Shown: positions 1 to 6,265 of the stretch, piece by piece
How the letters are laid out: each line of letters opens with the position of its first letter
Numbering within the stretch: position 1 is the stretch's first letter
From: SIAJ01 sp036266155
GTDB lineage: Bacteria > Planctomycetota > Planctomycetia > Gemmatales > Gemmataceae
Direction of reading: 5' to 3'
Length of the DNA stretch: 13,023 bases
NCBI GenBank assembly: GCA_036266155.1
Contig: DATANR010000459.1
Coordinates: 1 to 13,023, forward strand
Notes under the pieces: model-generated
What the model saw: the letters and a program-made list of their open reading frames with translations, nothing else
Told to the model about the DNA's origin: nothing
Databases searched by the model: none
Translations under genes and position numbers: made by a program

Positions 1-2
1 TG

Positions 3-311
3 AACACTCCCGCCTCCTGGCGCACAGCGTCCGATCACGGGCGTGATCGTCACCGTACGCCAAGAAACCCTGGGAGCGCTGCACTTCTCATTCGGCGGAC
101 CGTACCTCGGCAGGCGCTGCACTTCTCGTTCGGCGTTTACACTTGGACCAAGCCCATCCATCAACTGAGCTTTTACGCTCTGTGGCAGGACGTGATCGAC
201 AATCCGCACAAGGACGTGTGGATCGCGTTCGCGGAAGACAAGGACACCAAGGAGCTGAGGGAACGGAAAGTAAGCCTTTCCTTCGTGAAGAAGGACGTGT
301 CGAAGCCGTAA
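3..311 (+). CDS. C-terminal part of an unknown protein, open at left edge
   Basis: This frame is open from the left edge to a TAA at 309-311, so only the last 102 or so codons are present and the start is outside the window. The last 60 codons read like a real protein, rich in aromatic residues and then lysine, acidic residues and valine (it ends FVKKDVSKP). I do not recognise a family. The first 35 codons look poor (arginine- and proline-rich). A 22-nt sequence occurs twice, at 76-97 and 114-135, with one mismatch and a 38-nt offset. Each copy can read ALHFSFG, but in different frames, so a 38-bp partial tandem duplication may have shifted the original frame. The gene may therefore be a frameshifted remnant whose upstream part lies in frame 1 (position 1 frame). 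Function unknown. Confidence 0.45.
   Translation, partial: NTPASWRTASDHGRDRHRTPRNPGSAALLIRRTVPRQALHFSFGVYTWTKPIHQLSFYALWQDVIDNPHKDVWIAFAEDKDTKELRERKVSLSFVKKDVSKP
76..135. repeat. 38-bp partial tandem duplication
   Basis: The 22-nt block at 76-97 recurs at 114-135 with a single A/G difference, separated by 16 nt. The 38-nt offset is not a multiple of three, so the duplication changes the reading frame between the two copies. It lies inside the partial gene at the left edge. Confidence 0.75.
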
Positions 312-447
312 GGATCGTGGTGGTGAAAGGGTGAGTCGGGGGTGATACCAGTTCGCACCCCTCATGGAGCGATTGAAGTGTTCTCTTCTTTCAGCATCGA
401 ATCACCGACCCCTACGCCGCGGACCCCGCCCCGACCCCTCCCGTGGC

Positions 448-553
448 GTAGATGTCCTGAGGGTAGCACGACACTTCGGCCGGGCGTCAAAAGTTGCCGC
501 GGCTCCCTACTTTTGACCCCCGTCCTCGGTCGTGCTGGAGGTAGGCCATCTAC
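448..553. ncRNA. Nested palindromic element, possible structured RNA or mobile repeat
   Basis: Three nested pairs of inverted segments share one centre. The inner pair, 481-494 with 509-522, matches at 13 of 14 positions, with core GTCAAAAGT/ACTTTTGAC and a 14-nt loop. The middle pair is 465-472 with 529-536 (AGCACGAC/GTCGTGCT, perfect). The outer pair is 448-454 with 547-553 (GTAGATG/CATCTAC, perfect). No convincing coding frame covers it, and no T-tract follows, so it is not an ordinary terminator. It could be a structured RNA, a REP or MITE-like unit, or a protein-binding palindrome. The pairing is direct observation; the function is unknown. Confidence 0.5.
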
Positions 554-576
554 TTCCTTCCAACCCCCAACCATTT

Positions 577-675
577 ATGGTGACAGCCTTCTCGATCTTG
601 TTTCTTCTTTACGTTTGCTTCGGCATCAAACCCAAAACAAAACCCAAACATACCTGGCCCAAGAAGCACTCTTAA
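577..675 (+). CDS. Possible small single-span membrane peptide (32 aa)
   Basis: An ATG at 577 opens a 32-codon frame. About residues 3-17 are hydrophobic (AFSILFLLYVCFGI), followed by a basic tail of lysines, prolines and histidine. This matches the layout of small membrane peptides, with the positive tail expected on the cytoplasmic side. There is no clear Shine-Dalgarno sequence upstream; the preceding bases are C-rich. It lies 18 nt before the next small gene and may share its transcript, since the terminator comes after that gene. I do not recognise a family. It could be a chance open frame. Confidence 0.35.
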   Translation: MVTAFSILFLLYVCFGIKPKTKPKHTWPKKHS

Positions 676-693
676 CTCTTTCACCCCTTACCC

Positions 694-888
694 ATGAGGA
701 TCATTCTCTGGAAGTATTCCATGCCCTTCAACGGCTACATCGAAGCCCCTGCCGACTTACCCGAAGCAAGGCGACTCTTGGCCGAGCGTATGCGAACCGA
801 TCCGTACAGCTTCATTTCCAAGATGGAGCCTGTCGAGCCCAGCGTGAAGACCATCGGCGATCTCTTCAAAAAGATCATCACCGGCTAA
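694..888 (+). CDS. Small conserved-looking hypothetical protein (64 aa, or 55 aa from 721)
   Basis: A 64-codon frame reads as a compact alpha/beta protein: a short strand, a helix rich in Ala, Arg and Leu (PEARRLLAERM), then an amphipathic C-terminal helix (IGDLFKKII). Two starts are possible. ATG 694 has no ribosome binding site, whereas ATG 721 has GGAAG six nt upstream and would give a 55-residue protein, which I slightly prefer. The stop codon runs directly into an intrinsic terminator, which supports this as a real end of transcription unit. No family recognised. Confidence 0.55.
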   Translation: MRIILWKYSMPFNGYIEAPADLPEARRLLAERMRTDPYSFISKMEPVEPSVKTIGDLFKKIITG

Positions 889-908
889 GGCCCTTGTGGG
901 CCTTTTTT
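888..908 (+). terminator. Intrinsic terminator after the 694-888 gene
   Basis: The stem AGGCCC/GGGCCT with a TTGT loop is followed directly by six T residues (903-908). It overlaps the stop codon of the preceding small gene and separates it from the longer run of genes starting at 965. Confidence 0.85.
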
Positions 909-964
909 CGCCACGCCAGCCCATTCACTATTCGTTCGCTCAATTCCATGTTTTGGAGTCTGAC

Positions 965-1789
965 ATGACCATCGAACGCAACATTCGCAAGTTCGCCAAC
1001 CGCTCGTTCGTCGAGCCCGATTCGTTCGCGGCCCAGAGCGACGAATGGTTGGCGCGTGTCCTCATCAACCGGAAACCGTTGGTCCTGCACCAGGACAAGG
1101 CGAACCTGTTCAGCCAGTATGGCGCTGTCAACCAACAAATGGACAATGATCGCGCCGGTGTGATTCACCTGATCAACACCTCGCTCAAGGCCGCGGGGCA
1201 CATCGAAACGGTCCAGCCCCCGACGGGAATTACGAAGACAACGGACTTCTATCTGGCCGAAAAGCCGGTTGCCGACATTCACGCAATCCTGACCCAGGGA
1301 ATCGCGCAGTCGGCGCGGTCGCTTGCCCAAGGGTCCGTCGGCGCGCTGAACAAGTTGGTCGGCGACGGGCTCATCGGCCTCATCGAGTGGTCGAAGTCGG
1401 ACCCGAAGGTCTGCCACTACTTCTACACGCTCAGCAAGACGAAGACGACCGAAGTCACCGACCGTCGCGGCACGACGCATACCGAGACGCGGACGATGAC
1501 CGGCGTCCTGCACGATTTGGTGAACGCTAACCGCCACGACTACTGGACAAATCAGGGACCGCGCATTCCGCATCGCGTCAAAGCCGTGCTGGCGGCTACG
1601 CCCGACTTTATGCGGTCGGCTGTCAAAGTGGTCGGCGGCGATCAGATCCAAGAGTTCACCGTCACCCGCGAGGTTGGTCGCACTAGCTGGTTTGAGCCGG
1701 TGCCCTCGCCGCCGGCCGTGCGTTACGACCCGGCGATTGTTCTGTTCGACCTGTACGTGCTCGCCGGCTGGAACGCCGACGAACGCTAA
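965..1789 (+). CDS. Hypothetical protein (274 aa), first gene of the left cluster
   Basis: ATG 965 is chosen because GGAG lies six nt upstream; the frame is open further back to 896, but that stretch crosses the terminator. The protein is soluble, with no signal peptide or membrane segment. The middle has an Ala/Gly/Leu-rich helical stretch (about residues 100-145), followed by a charged, threonine-rich segment (TKTTEVTDRRGTTHTETRT) that looks like a beta hairpin or exposed loop. The C-terminus is aromatic and hydrophobic. I do not recognise the family. It is the largest unknown of the cluster and the next gene starts 18 nt later, so it is probably co-transcribed with the membrane protein and the primase-polymerase. 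Confidence 0.8.
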   Translation: MTIERNIRKFANRSFVEPDSFAAQSDEWLARVLINRKPLVLHQDKANLFSQYGAVNQQMDNDRAGVIHLINTSLKAAGHIETVQPPTGITKTTDFYLAEKPVADIHAILTQGIAQSARSLAQGSVGALNKLVGDGLIGLIEWSKSDPKVCHYFYTLSKTKTTEVTDRRGTTHTETRTMTGVLHDLVNANRHDYWTNQGPRIPHRVKAVLAATPDFMRSAVKVVGGDQIQEFTVTREVGRTSWFEPVPSPPAVRYDPAIVLFDLYVLAGWNADER

Positions 1790-1807
1790 CCCGGAAGGAG
1801 CATTGAG

Positions 1808-2014
1808 ATGGAAGAGTTCCGCATTGATAAGAGTGGCTCGCCACCGCCGGCGCCACCAAGCGTTCCGGATCCGCCGGCCGAAGAAACGAGCGTGGGCGAA
1901 GTGTTCGGCATCATCTTTCTCATCCTTTTATTTCTGTTCGCAGCTTGTATCGGCGTCGCGTCAAGAGATGCAGAGTTTCAGAAAGAACAGATGAACAAGA
2001 AGCAGGTGCGCTAG
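1808..2014 (+). CDS. Small single-span membrane protein (68 aa)
   Basis: The ATG has a strong ribosome binding site, GGAAGGAG, ending seven nt upstream. Residues 1-30 are hydrophilic and proline-rich, residues about 31-51 form one clear transmembrane helix (VFGIIFLILLFLFAACIGV), and a short charged tail of about 17 residues follows. There is no cleavable signal peptide pattern, so it should be an anchored membrane protein. It sits between the 274-aa unknown and the primase-polymerase, 9 nt before the latter. Function unknown. Confidence 0.7.
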   Translation: MEEFRIDKSGSPPPAPPSVPDPPAEETSVGEVFGIIFLILLFLFAACIGVASRDAEFQKEQMNKKQVR

Positions 2015-2023
2015 GCTGAGCCC

Positions 2024-2806
2024 ATGAACGACTTTACCCGAGAAGCGGCCTTGCTCGCCCATGACCTTGGGTACCGAGTCGTGTTGATGGTGGAAAACAG
2101 CAAGCGGCCAATGATGGCCGGCTGGCAGGAAAAAGTAATGGAACGGGGCCAAATCGATTTCTGGCTTCGAAGGTATCCGCTCAATTACGGGATCCTGATT
2201 GGTGAGCGAACAGGGGTAGCCGTGCTCGACAAAGATGGACGTTCAGCAGCGACCAGTGCGTTCTTGAAGCAGCACAAGGCTTCGAGCCCAATGGAAGTGT
2301 TGACACCCAATCTCGGCGTTCACGGATACTTTCGAATCCCCACAACCCTCAGGGAAAAACGGACCAAGATCAAATGGCTTGGGCTTGGGCTGGACGTGAA
2401 GTTATCCGGCTGCGCCGTCGGCCGCGGCAGCGCAGTGAATGGCCGGACGTACCGCTTGAAGGCCGGCAAGAAGATGGTCGCCATCAACGATTTGCCGGAC
2501 ATACCGGACGGCATCATCACGATGCTGAACAAGACGATCATCAAGACGATCAACCCGGTCCGTTTCGAGAGCCGGAGCCAGATCCGCGACCCAAAGGCCT
2601 ACTGTCTGAAAGTGGAAAGCCATCAAGGTTTCAACGGTTCTTCTGGTTTGGTTCGCTGTGTATGTGTGTGCCGCGATGCAGCGATGTCATCGCAAGAAAC
2701 GTTTGATTTCCTGGTGAGCGAATGGAACCGACCACCGAGAGTTTCACCAATGTGGTCGACGGAAGAAATCGCTTACGCGATCCGTCGACACTTCCAACCG
2801 AGGTAA
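2024..2806 (+). CDS. Stand-alone bifunctional primase-polymerase (Prim-Pol, archaeo-eukaryotic primase fold)
   Basis: This 260-aa protein has the layout of the Prim-Pol domain (Pfam PF09250 family): an N-terminal helix and strand (ALLAHDLGYRVVLMVENSKRP), W34 before a helix with FWLRRYP, then a G-rich strand leading to the metal-binding motif D69-K-D71. A second motif follows, T94-P-N-L-G-V-H100-G-Y-F, matching the usual TPxGGxHxYF, and D124 in GLDVK leads to a segment like the usual D-x-R-x3-G stretch. Such enzymes make primers and extend them on single-stranded DNA and are typical of plasmids, phages and integrative elements. The family is often fused to a helicase; here no helicase domain is present, and about 100 residues after the core are unassigned. 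The start has AGG about 8-10 nt upstream. Function rests on motif recognition, not a search. Confidence 0.8.
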   Translation: MNDFTREAALLAHDLGYRVVLMVENSKRPMMAGWQEKVMERGQIDFWLRRYPLNYGILIGERTGVAVLDKDGRSAATSAFLKQHKASSPMEVLTPNLGVHGYFRIPTTLREKRTKIKWLGLGLDVKLSGCAVGRGSAVNGRTYRLKAGKKMVAINDLPDIPDGIITMLNKTIIKTINPVRFESRSQIRDPKAYCLKVESHQGFNGSSGLVRCVCVCRDAAMSSQETFDFLVSEWNRPPRVSPMWSTEEIAYAIRRHFQPR

Positions 2807-2808
2807 CC

Positions 2809-2994
2809 ATGCCACTGCCAACCGAGTTTCACATGCACAAGCGGGATACGCGTGTCTGTTCCTACTGCGGCAAGGACAAGGACGGCTATGTCGTCACCTG
2901 CACCAAAGGCACGATGACCGAGACCTTCCTCTGCAAGGCAGACTTTGATCGGATGATGGCCACCCGATCGAATTCCCAGCCTACGCAGTCCTGA
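2809..2994 (+). CDS. Small zinc-binding protein (61 aa)
   Basis: ATG 2809 lies 3 nt after the primase-polymerase stop, with GAGG of the upstream gene's last codons as ribosome binding site. The frame is open further upstream, but that part overlaps the primase-polymerase. Cysteines C17 and C20 (CSYC), C31 and C42 are spaced like a small C4 zinc ribbon. The C-terminus is short and polar. The tight coupling to the primase-polymerase suggests a nucleic-acid or protein-binding accessory for that enzyme, but this is inference. Family not recognised. Confidence 0.7.
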   Translation: MPLPTEFHMHKRDTRVCSYCGKDKDGYVVTCTKGTMTETFLCKADFDRMMATRSNSQPTQS

Positions 2995-3015
2995 CGCTAT
3001 GGGCGTTGCGTCGGG
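2990..3015 (+). other. Hairpin across the end of the zinc-protein gene
   Basis: CCTGACGC (2990-2997) can pair with GCGTCGGG (3008-3015), with one G-T pair and a 10-nt loop. The stop codon is inside the left arm. No T-tract follows, so it may slow or partly end transcription rather than act as a standard terminator. Confidence 0.35.
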
Positions 3016-3063
3016 AATAGGCGACCTCAGCCTTGAAGGCCGCCGAAAACGCGCCCGAAATCT

Positions 3064-3093
3064 GTCGCCCTCGCAGACACCTACGAGGGCGAC
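3064..3093 (+). promoter_or_regulatory. Perfect 10-bp hairpin covering the ribosome binding site of the next ORF
   Basis: GTCGCCCTCG (3064-3073) and CGAGGGCGAC (3084-3093) are perfect inverted repeats with a 10-nt loop. The right arm contains the GAGGG that would serve ATG 3094, so folding would hide that ribosome binding site. There is no T-tract. Either translational control, an operator, or a Rho-type end structure would fit. Confidence 0.5.
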
Positions 3094-3291
3094 ATGCACT
3101 TCAGGATCCAGGGCATTCTAATGGACAAGTTCGATGCTCTTACCGCCAATACGGCATGGTTCGCCAAGAGTGTTCGGACTGCCGTCCTCGAATACACGGA
3201 CCAAAAGGTCCATGGCCACGATTTGGCCTCGTGGCCTACCCATCAGCCTGGAATCGACATCAGTTGGCGAAAATGCCAGAAGGTGTCGTGA
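3094..3291 (+). CDS. Hypothetical small protein (65 aa; 56 aa from 3121)
   Basis: Two starts are possible. ATG 3094 has GAGGG with good spacing but inside a stable hairpin. ATG 3121 (MDKFDALTANTAWF) has only a weak AGGG upstream. The protein looks soluble, with a helix (DALTANTAWFAKSVRTAVLEY) and a tryptophan-containing C-terminus. I recognise no family. It is on the same strand as its neighbours, 43 nt before the next gene. Confidence 0.45.
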   Translation: MHFRIQGILMDKFDALTANTAWFAKSVRTAVLEYTDQKVHGHDLASWPTHQPGIDISWRKCQKVS

Positions 3292-3334
3292 AACAACGAC
3301 GTCTGCGTCGGCAAACTCAAACTGGGAGCGTTCG

Positions 3335-3640
3335 ATGGAAGAGAACAAGAAGCCGTGGATCGTCCTGTCCCTGCCGCTCGTGATATGGGCGCGATGGGCC
3401 TTGGACGACATGCCGAAGCGGGTGCCGCAGGGTTTCCAGTCCGCTAAGCGGCTGCTGGAGATGATCAGCCTCAATTGGGATGAAGCCCATGACGACCTGG
3501 AAAAGAAATTTGGCCCCGACGGCTATGACCTCAACCGTGTGTCCATGTTTGATGGCTTCATGGAACTGGACTACGACGCGAAGGCCGCTATCGCCGAGGC
3601 GAGCACGGCAGACCCGTTGATGGCGGACACACCATGCTAA
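3335..3640 (+). CDS. Hypothetical protein (101 aa)
   Basis: ATG 3335 has GGGAG with a six-nt spacer; the frame is open further upstream but without a better start. A short hydrophobic stretch near the N-terminus (WIVLSLPLVIWARWAL, residues about 8-23) could be a buried helix or a weak membrane anchor. The rest is acidic and helical (SLNWDEAHDDLEKKFGPDG). The last codons overlap the next gene by 7 nt, which suggests translational coupling. No family recognised. Confidence 0.6.
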   Translation: MEENKKPWIVLSLPLVIWARWALDDMPKRVPQGFQSAKRLLEMISLNWDEAHDDLEKKFGPDGYDLNRVSMFDGFMELDYDAKAAIAEASTADPLMADTPC

Positions 3641-3852
3641 ACGATGTCCATCACATCGACATTGATCCCACGCAGCATGACTTTGCCGCCTGGCTGGGGA
3701 ACAACTTCCTGGAGGAAGTGAAGCGCGTCGTGTGCCTTGATGATCCGACCTTGACCGTCGTGAGCGTGAAGATCGGCACGGCCGGCGAGATGTACATCGG
3801 CTGCACGGCAACAAAGAACAGATATCAACACCACCCGGAGGATTGGCTGTAG
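3634..3852 (+). CDS. Hypothetical small protein (72 aa)
   Basis: The ATG lies inside the last codons of the previous gene (ATGC-TAA overlap), with GGCGGA upstream. The protein is acidic at the start (HIDIDPTQHDFAAWL), then has alternating hydrophobic strands (LTVVSVKIGTAGEMYIGCTA) that suggest a small beta or alpha/beta fold. It overlaps the next frame at its 3' end. No recognised family. Confidence 0.55.
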   Translation: MLNDVHHIDIDPTQHDFAAWLGNNFLEEVKRVVCLDDPTLTVVSVKIGTAGEMYIGCTATKNRYQHHPEDWL

Positions 3853-4034
3853 ACCCGCCCCTGCTATATGAGTTGCTCGACGAGTTCGACATGTTCTTTT
3901 GCGAGCATGCCCATCTCCTCGATGACGATCCCGACGCGTTCTATCGCCGGTTGCGTGGGTTCTTCGCTTATGTGGTTTGTCGGTCGGTGCGGGAAGGGCG
4001 GAGTGTTATCTGGCGAGAGCCGGGCAGGAATTGA
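3843..4034 (+). CDS. Hypothetical small acidic helical protein (63 aa, uncertain start)
   Basis: The frame opens with TTG at 3843 and overlaps the end of the previous gene by 10 nt. GGAGG (3837-3841) is almost next to this TTG, too close for ideal use, so the true start may be a few codons later (for example CTG 3861 or TTG 3873). The protein is strongly helical: acidic leucine-rich residues, then DDPDAFYRRLRGFFAYVVCRSVREG with a basic end. It is placed 38 nt before the next gene. Function unknown. Confidence 0.5.
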   Translation: MAVDPPLLYELLDEFDMFFCEHAHLLDDDPDAFYRRLRGFFAYVVCRSVREGRSVIWREPGRN

Positions 4035-4072
4035 ACCGGCCACGAACGGCCTAACCAAAGGGGAGATTTGCC

Positions 4073-4414
4073 ATGGCATTGGTCTACCACAACAACCTGG
4101 CGAAGGCGGGCAAGCACTTGGTCGAGGTCTTGGTGGCCGAGGAGCAGGTGCCTTACAGCCGGTTCTATAACGCGAAACCGGGCTCGCAGGAACGCGTGGC
4201 CGTCGCCTGTGGATTTGACGAGGACGATGAACACGCCCACATCCATCTTGAATGGGCCGCCGGGCAACTCGAACGCGCCGGTTTGGTCGAGCTGGAGACG
4301 CTCGACGCCGTTCTCATTGACGACGAACCAGACTTCATGATCCGCCTGACCGCGGCGGGACGGGAGTTCTTCGCGACGGGGAAAAAGTTCCATTACCGCG
4401 ACATGGAAGTGTAA
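4073..4414 (+). CDS. Probable winged-helix protein (113 aa)
   Basis: ATG 4073 has GGGAG seven nt upstream. The C-terminal half looks like a winged-helix DNA-binding fold: a helix (HLEWAAGQLERAGLVELE) resembling a recognition helix, then a wing of two strands around an acidic turn (VLIDDEPDFMIRLTAAGREFF). It could be a regulator of the cluster or a replication accessory. The N-terminal half (LAKAGKHLVEVLVAEEQVPYSRF) is probably the first helices of the same domain. The assignment rests on pattern only; no specific family can be named. Confidence 0.6.
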   Translation: MALVYHNNLAKAGKHLVEVLVAEEQVPYSRFYNAKPGSQERVAVACGFDEDDEHAHIHLEWAAGQLERAGLVELETLDAVLIDDEPDFMIRLTAAGREFFATGKKFHYRDMEV

Positions 4415-4417
4415 CCA

Positions 4418-4462
4418 GTGCCCAATCCTAAGAACGAACCGGAAAAGGGCCCACTTAGCTGA
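4418..4462 (+). other. Possible 14-codon leader ORF (GTG start)
   Basis: A GTG at 4418, three nt after the previous stop, opens a short polar frame ending in TGA at 4460-4462. It is too short to judge and is noted only because its spacing is right for coupled translation before the 4502 gene. Confidence 0.15.
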
Positions 4463-4501
4463 GCATTGGCTGTAGGCGCAGGGTCAGGTAGGCTCCGCCC
4501 C

Positions 4502-4741
4502 ATGGAAGACGACATCGACCCACTGGACGTGATCAGAGACCTTGAGAGCCCTGAAGACCTGAGCGCAGCGTGCCAAATACTCCACGCCTTACTCACCGAG
4601 TATCGGAACATGCTTCGGGAAGGCAGATTCATCAAGGAGAGGGACAGTCTTTTTTTGGGGGAATACTCCTGCCTGGCATGGAAACAGAAAAGCTGGGAGC
4701 CTGAGCTACCGAACGACGGCAAGGACGCCCTTTCTCAATGA
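4502..4741 (+). CDS. Hypothetical small acidic protein (79 aa)
   Basis: ATG 4502 is preceded by AGGTAGG with a somewhat long spacer; an in-frame TTG at 4466 is a weaker alternative. The protein begins with an acidic segment (MEDDIDPLDVIRDLESPEDL), continues with a long helix (SAACQILHALLTEYRNMLREG) and ends with a Trp-containing tail. It ends 10 nt before the excisionase-like gene, so the two are likely co-transcribed. It may be a partner of recombination or regulation, but no family is recognised. Confidence 0.6.
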   Translation: MEDDIDPLDVIRDLESPEDLSAACQILHALLTEYRNMLREGRFIKERDSLFLGEYSCLAWKQKSWEPELPNDGKDALSQ

Positions 4742-4751
4742 GGGAGGGAAC

Positions 4752-4997
4752 ATGTTGACGGTGAAGACGGCCGCGGAGCGCCTTGGGGTCAGTGCCAGCC
4801 TTGTGTATGGCCTTTGCGCCGCTCGCAAGCTCCGACATGAGCGTCATGGAATGAAGCGAGGTTGCATTCGCATCCCGGAAGAAGCGATTGCCGAGTATCG
4901 CCGACGTCGGACTGTTGAAGCGGAAGGCGAGCCGAAGCCCGCCCCGCCGGCCCCAACTACACGGCGTCCGCGGCTGGACCATCTTTCGCTCTCCTAG
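4752..4997 (+). CDS. Excisionase-like helix-turn-helix protein (HTH_17/MerR-type fold)
   Basis: This 81-aa protein begins with the typical pattern of HTH_17 (excisionase-family) domains: L-T-V-K-T-A-A-E-R-L-G-V-S, then a recognition helix (SLVYGLCAARKLRH), a basic turn (RHGMKRGCIRI) and E-E-A-I-A-E-Y. A proline-rich, basic tail follows from about residue 58. The start has GAGGGAGGG just upstream. It faces the integrase and their 3' ends overlap by 41 nt (4957-4997). The likely role is recombination directionality factor, helping the integrase excise the element, and possibly repressing or activating it. The role is inferred from fold and position. Confidence 0.75.
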   Translation: MLTVKTAAERLGVSASLVYGLCAARKLRHERHGMKRGCIRIPEEAIAEYRRRRTVEAEGEPKPAPPAPTTRRPRLDHLSLS

Positions 4998-6192
4998 CCG
5001 CGTCCCGCAGCCGACTCGGGTTCTGGGAAAGATGAGCGTACACACGCGAAATCATGGTCGTGTCCTTATGGCCCATCAAAACGCTGACCGTAACCGCGTC
5101 CAGCTTGCCGCACTCCAAAGCGTGCGTGCACCAAGAATGACGGATCGCATACAGCGAGTATTTCGGGCATTGTTCGCGTGCCAATGCAGCGATTTGCCTC
5201 CGTCGCGCAAGCACGGCCGCGTGGTGAACATCGCGGCAATTTCGATTCAGACGTTCTTTGGCACTGAGGCGTTTCAGCTTGGGTGGCAAGACGCCCGTTC
5301 CGGCGATCCGCTGCCGACCAATCGCCACGCGAAGCCGTTGGAAGCGGCAGTTGACCGAATAGGCGTTCCACGGAAGTCCGTCCGAATTGAGGAACAGGGG
5401 GCCCGTCGGATGCTGGGCCATCAGGCGCTTCGTGATCGCCAGTGCCTTATCTGTCAAGTAGACGACCCGTTGCACGCGTCGTCCCTTGCTCCTCCGGACG
5501 GGAAACACCCACCGGGCATTGGCCAGATCGACGAACCGGGCCTGAGCGGTGAGCAGTTCGTTCGGCCTGGCTCCGGATTCCCAGGCGGTTTCGAGAAGGT
5601 CGCGGAAGTATTGGTCGCGGACACAGCTGAGCATTTCGGCGAACTCGTCCGGGCTGATGAGCAACTCCCGCCGACCCTGGGCGGGCTTCTCCACGGCCGC
5701 GATCGGCGACGTGCCGCCAATCGATTTGAGCAGCCCGGCACGGCCACCCCATCGAAAGGCCCGTTGAACAGCCGCCATCGCTCCGCGCTTGCCGGTCTTC
5801 CAGTTGGGCTGGGCATCGACCCATTGGTAGACGTGAAGCGGCTGAAGCGCATCCACCGTCAAATCGGCCATGCGGTAGTCGGCGGTGGCGAAGCGGAGGA
5901 ACGATTGCAGGTAATCGGTGTACCAACGGAGCGTGCGTTCCGCCTTGGTGCCGTCTTTCACCCGCTCTTTGAGCCAGCCAATGAACTTGTCGAGGACGGT
6001 GACAACGAAGGGGTGATCGGGATTGACGGGGTGGCGGTCAACCGATTCCGCGGACGGTTGCGTGGCCATCAACTGGTGATACTTGAGAAAGGCCGCTTCC
6101 CGATCGGGGCCGAGGTTGTGCTGAACGCCGTTCAGTTGCACACGCCAGACTTGGCGAGCAGTGACGAAAAATGGCTTTGGAAAGTGCGACAT
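4957..6192 (-). CDS. Tyrosine recombinase / site-specific integrase (411 aa)
   Basis: The start at 6192 has GGGAGG five nt upstream and gives an N-terminus (MSHFPKPFFV...W) that I associate with planctomycete integrases; the frame is open to 6279 but without a better start. Residues about 60-155 form the SAM-like core-binding domain. The catalytic domain shows R209 (GARPNEL), K236 (beta-hairpin lysine), Y348-x-x-R351-H352, G374-H375 and the nucleophile Y385 (ISRVYAHL). Y348 replaces the usual first histidine of the HxxR box. An insertion of about 50 basic residues (about 291-345) separates the K and R boxes. It acts by Holliday-junction strand exchange at an att core; the probable core is the tRNA-Lys fragment upstream. 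It is convergent with the Xis-like gene. Confidence 0.93.
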   Translation of the reverse strand: MSHFPKPFFVTARQVWRVQLNGVQHNLGPDREAAFLKYHQLMATQPSAESVDRHPVNPDHPFVVTVLDKFIGWLKERVKDGTKAERTLRWYTDYLQSFLRFATADYRMADLTVDALQPLHVYQWVDAQPNWKTGKRGAMAAVQRAFRWGGRAGLLKSIGGTSPIAAVEKPAQGRRELLISPDEFAEMLSCVRDQYFRDLLETAWESGARPNELLTAQARFVDLANARWVFPVRRSKGRRVQRVVYLTDKALAITKRLMAQHPTGPLFLNSDGLPWNAYSVNCRFQRLRVAIGRQRIAGTGVLPPKLKRLSAKERLNRNCRDVHHAAVLARRRQIAALAREQCPKYSLYAIRHSWCTHALECGKLDAVTVSVLMGHKDTTMISRVYAHLSQNPSRLRDAARRAKDGPAADAV

Positions 6193-6236
6193 AGAAGCCT
6201 CCCTTGTGACCCGGATGGCCAGGGAAGGCTCTGGAA

Positions 6237-6265
6237 CCCCCGGTCCGGTGGCAGCCGGCCGGGGG
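6237..6265. promoter_or_regulatory. Strong hairpin upstream of the integrase gene
   Basis: CCCCCGG (6237-6243) pairs with CCGGGGG (6259-6265), and CCGG (6245-6248) with CCGG (6255-6258), leaving one bulged T and a 6-nt loop. On the + strand ACTTTTCT follows, so it could end transcription coming from the left antisense to the integrase. On the - strand it lies in the integrase leader, 45 nt before the start codon, and could influence integrase expression. Confidence 0.5.

Noticed and set aside
342..968. Long + strand open frame of 208 codons
   Set aside because: It crosses the palindrome, the 694 gene and the terminator, and its composition (Ser/Thr/Pro/Arg-rich) is not protein-like.
878..1651. 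Minus-strand open frame of 257 codons
   Set aside because: It is antisense to the 965-1789 gene, starts in the terminator region and has shadow-like Arg/Val/Asp composition.
4013..4060. tRNA-like T-arm on the minus strand (GGCCGG-TTCAATT-CCTGCC)
   Set aside because: The T-stem has a mismatch, no anticodon arm or D-arm fits, and the stretch codes for the end of the 3843-4034 gene.
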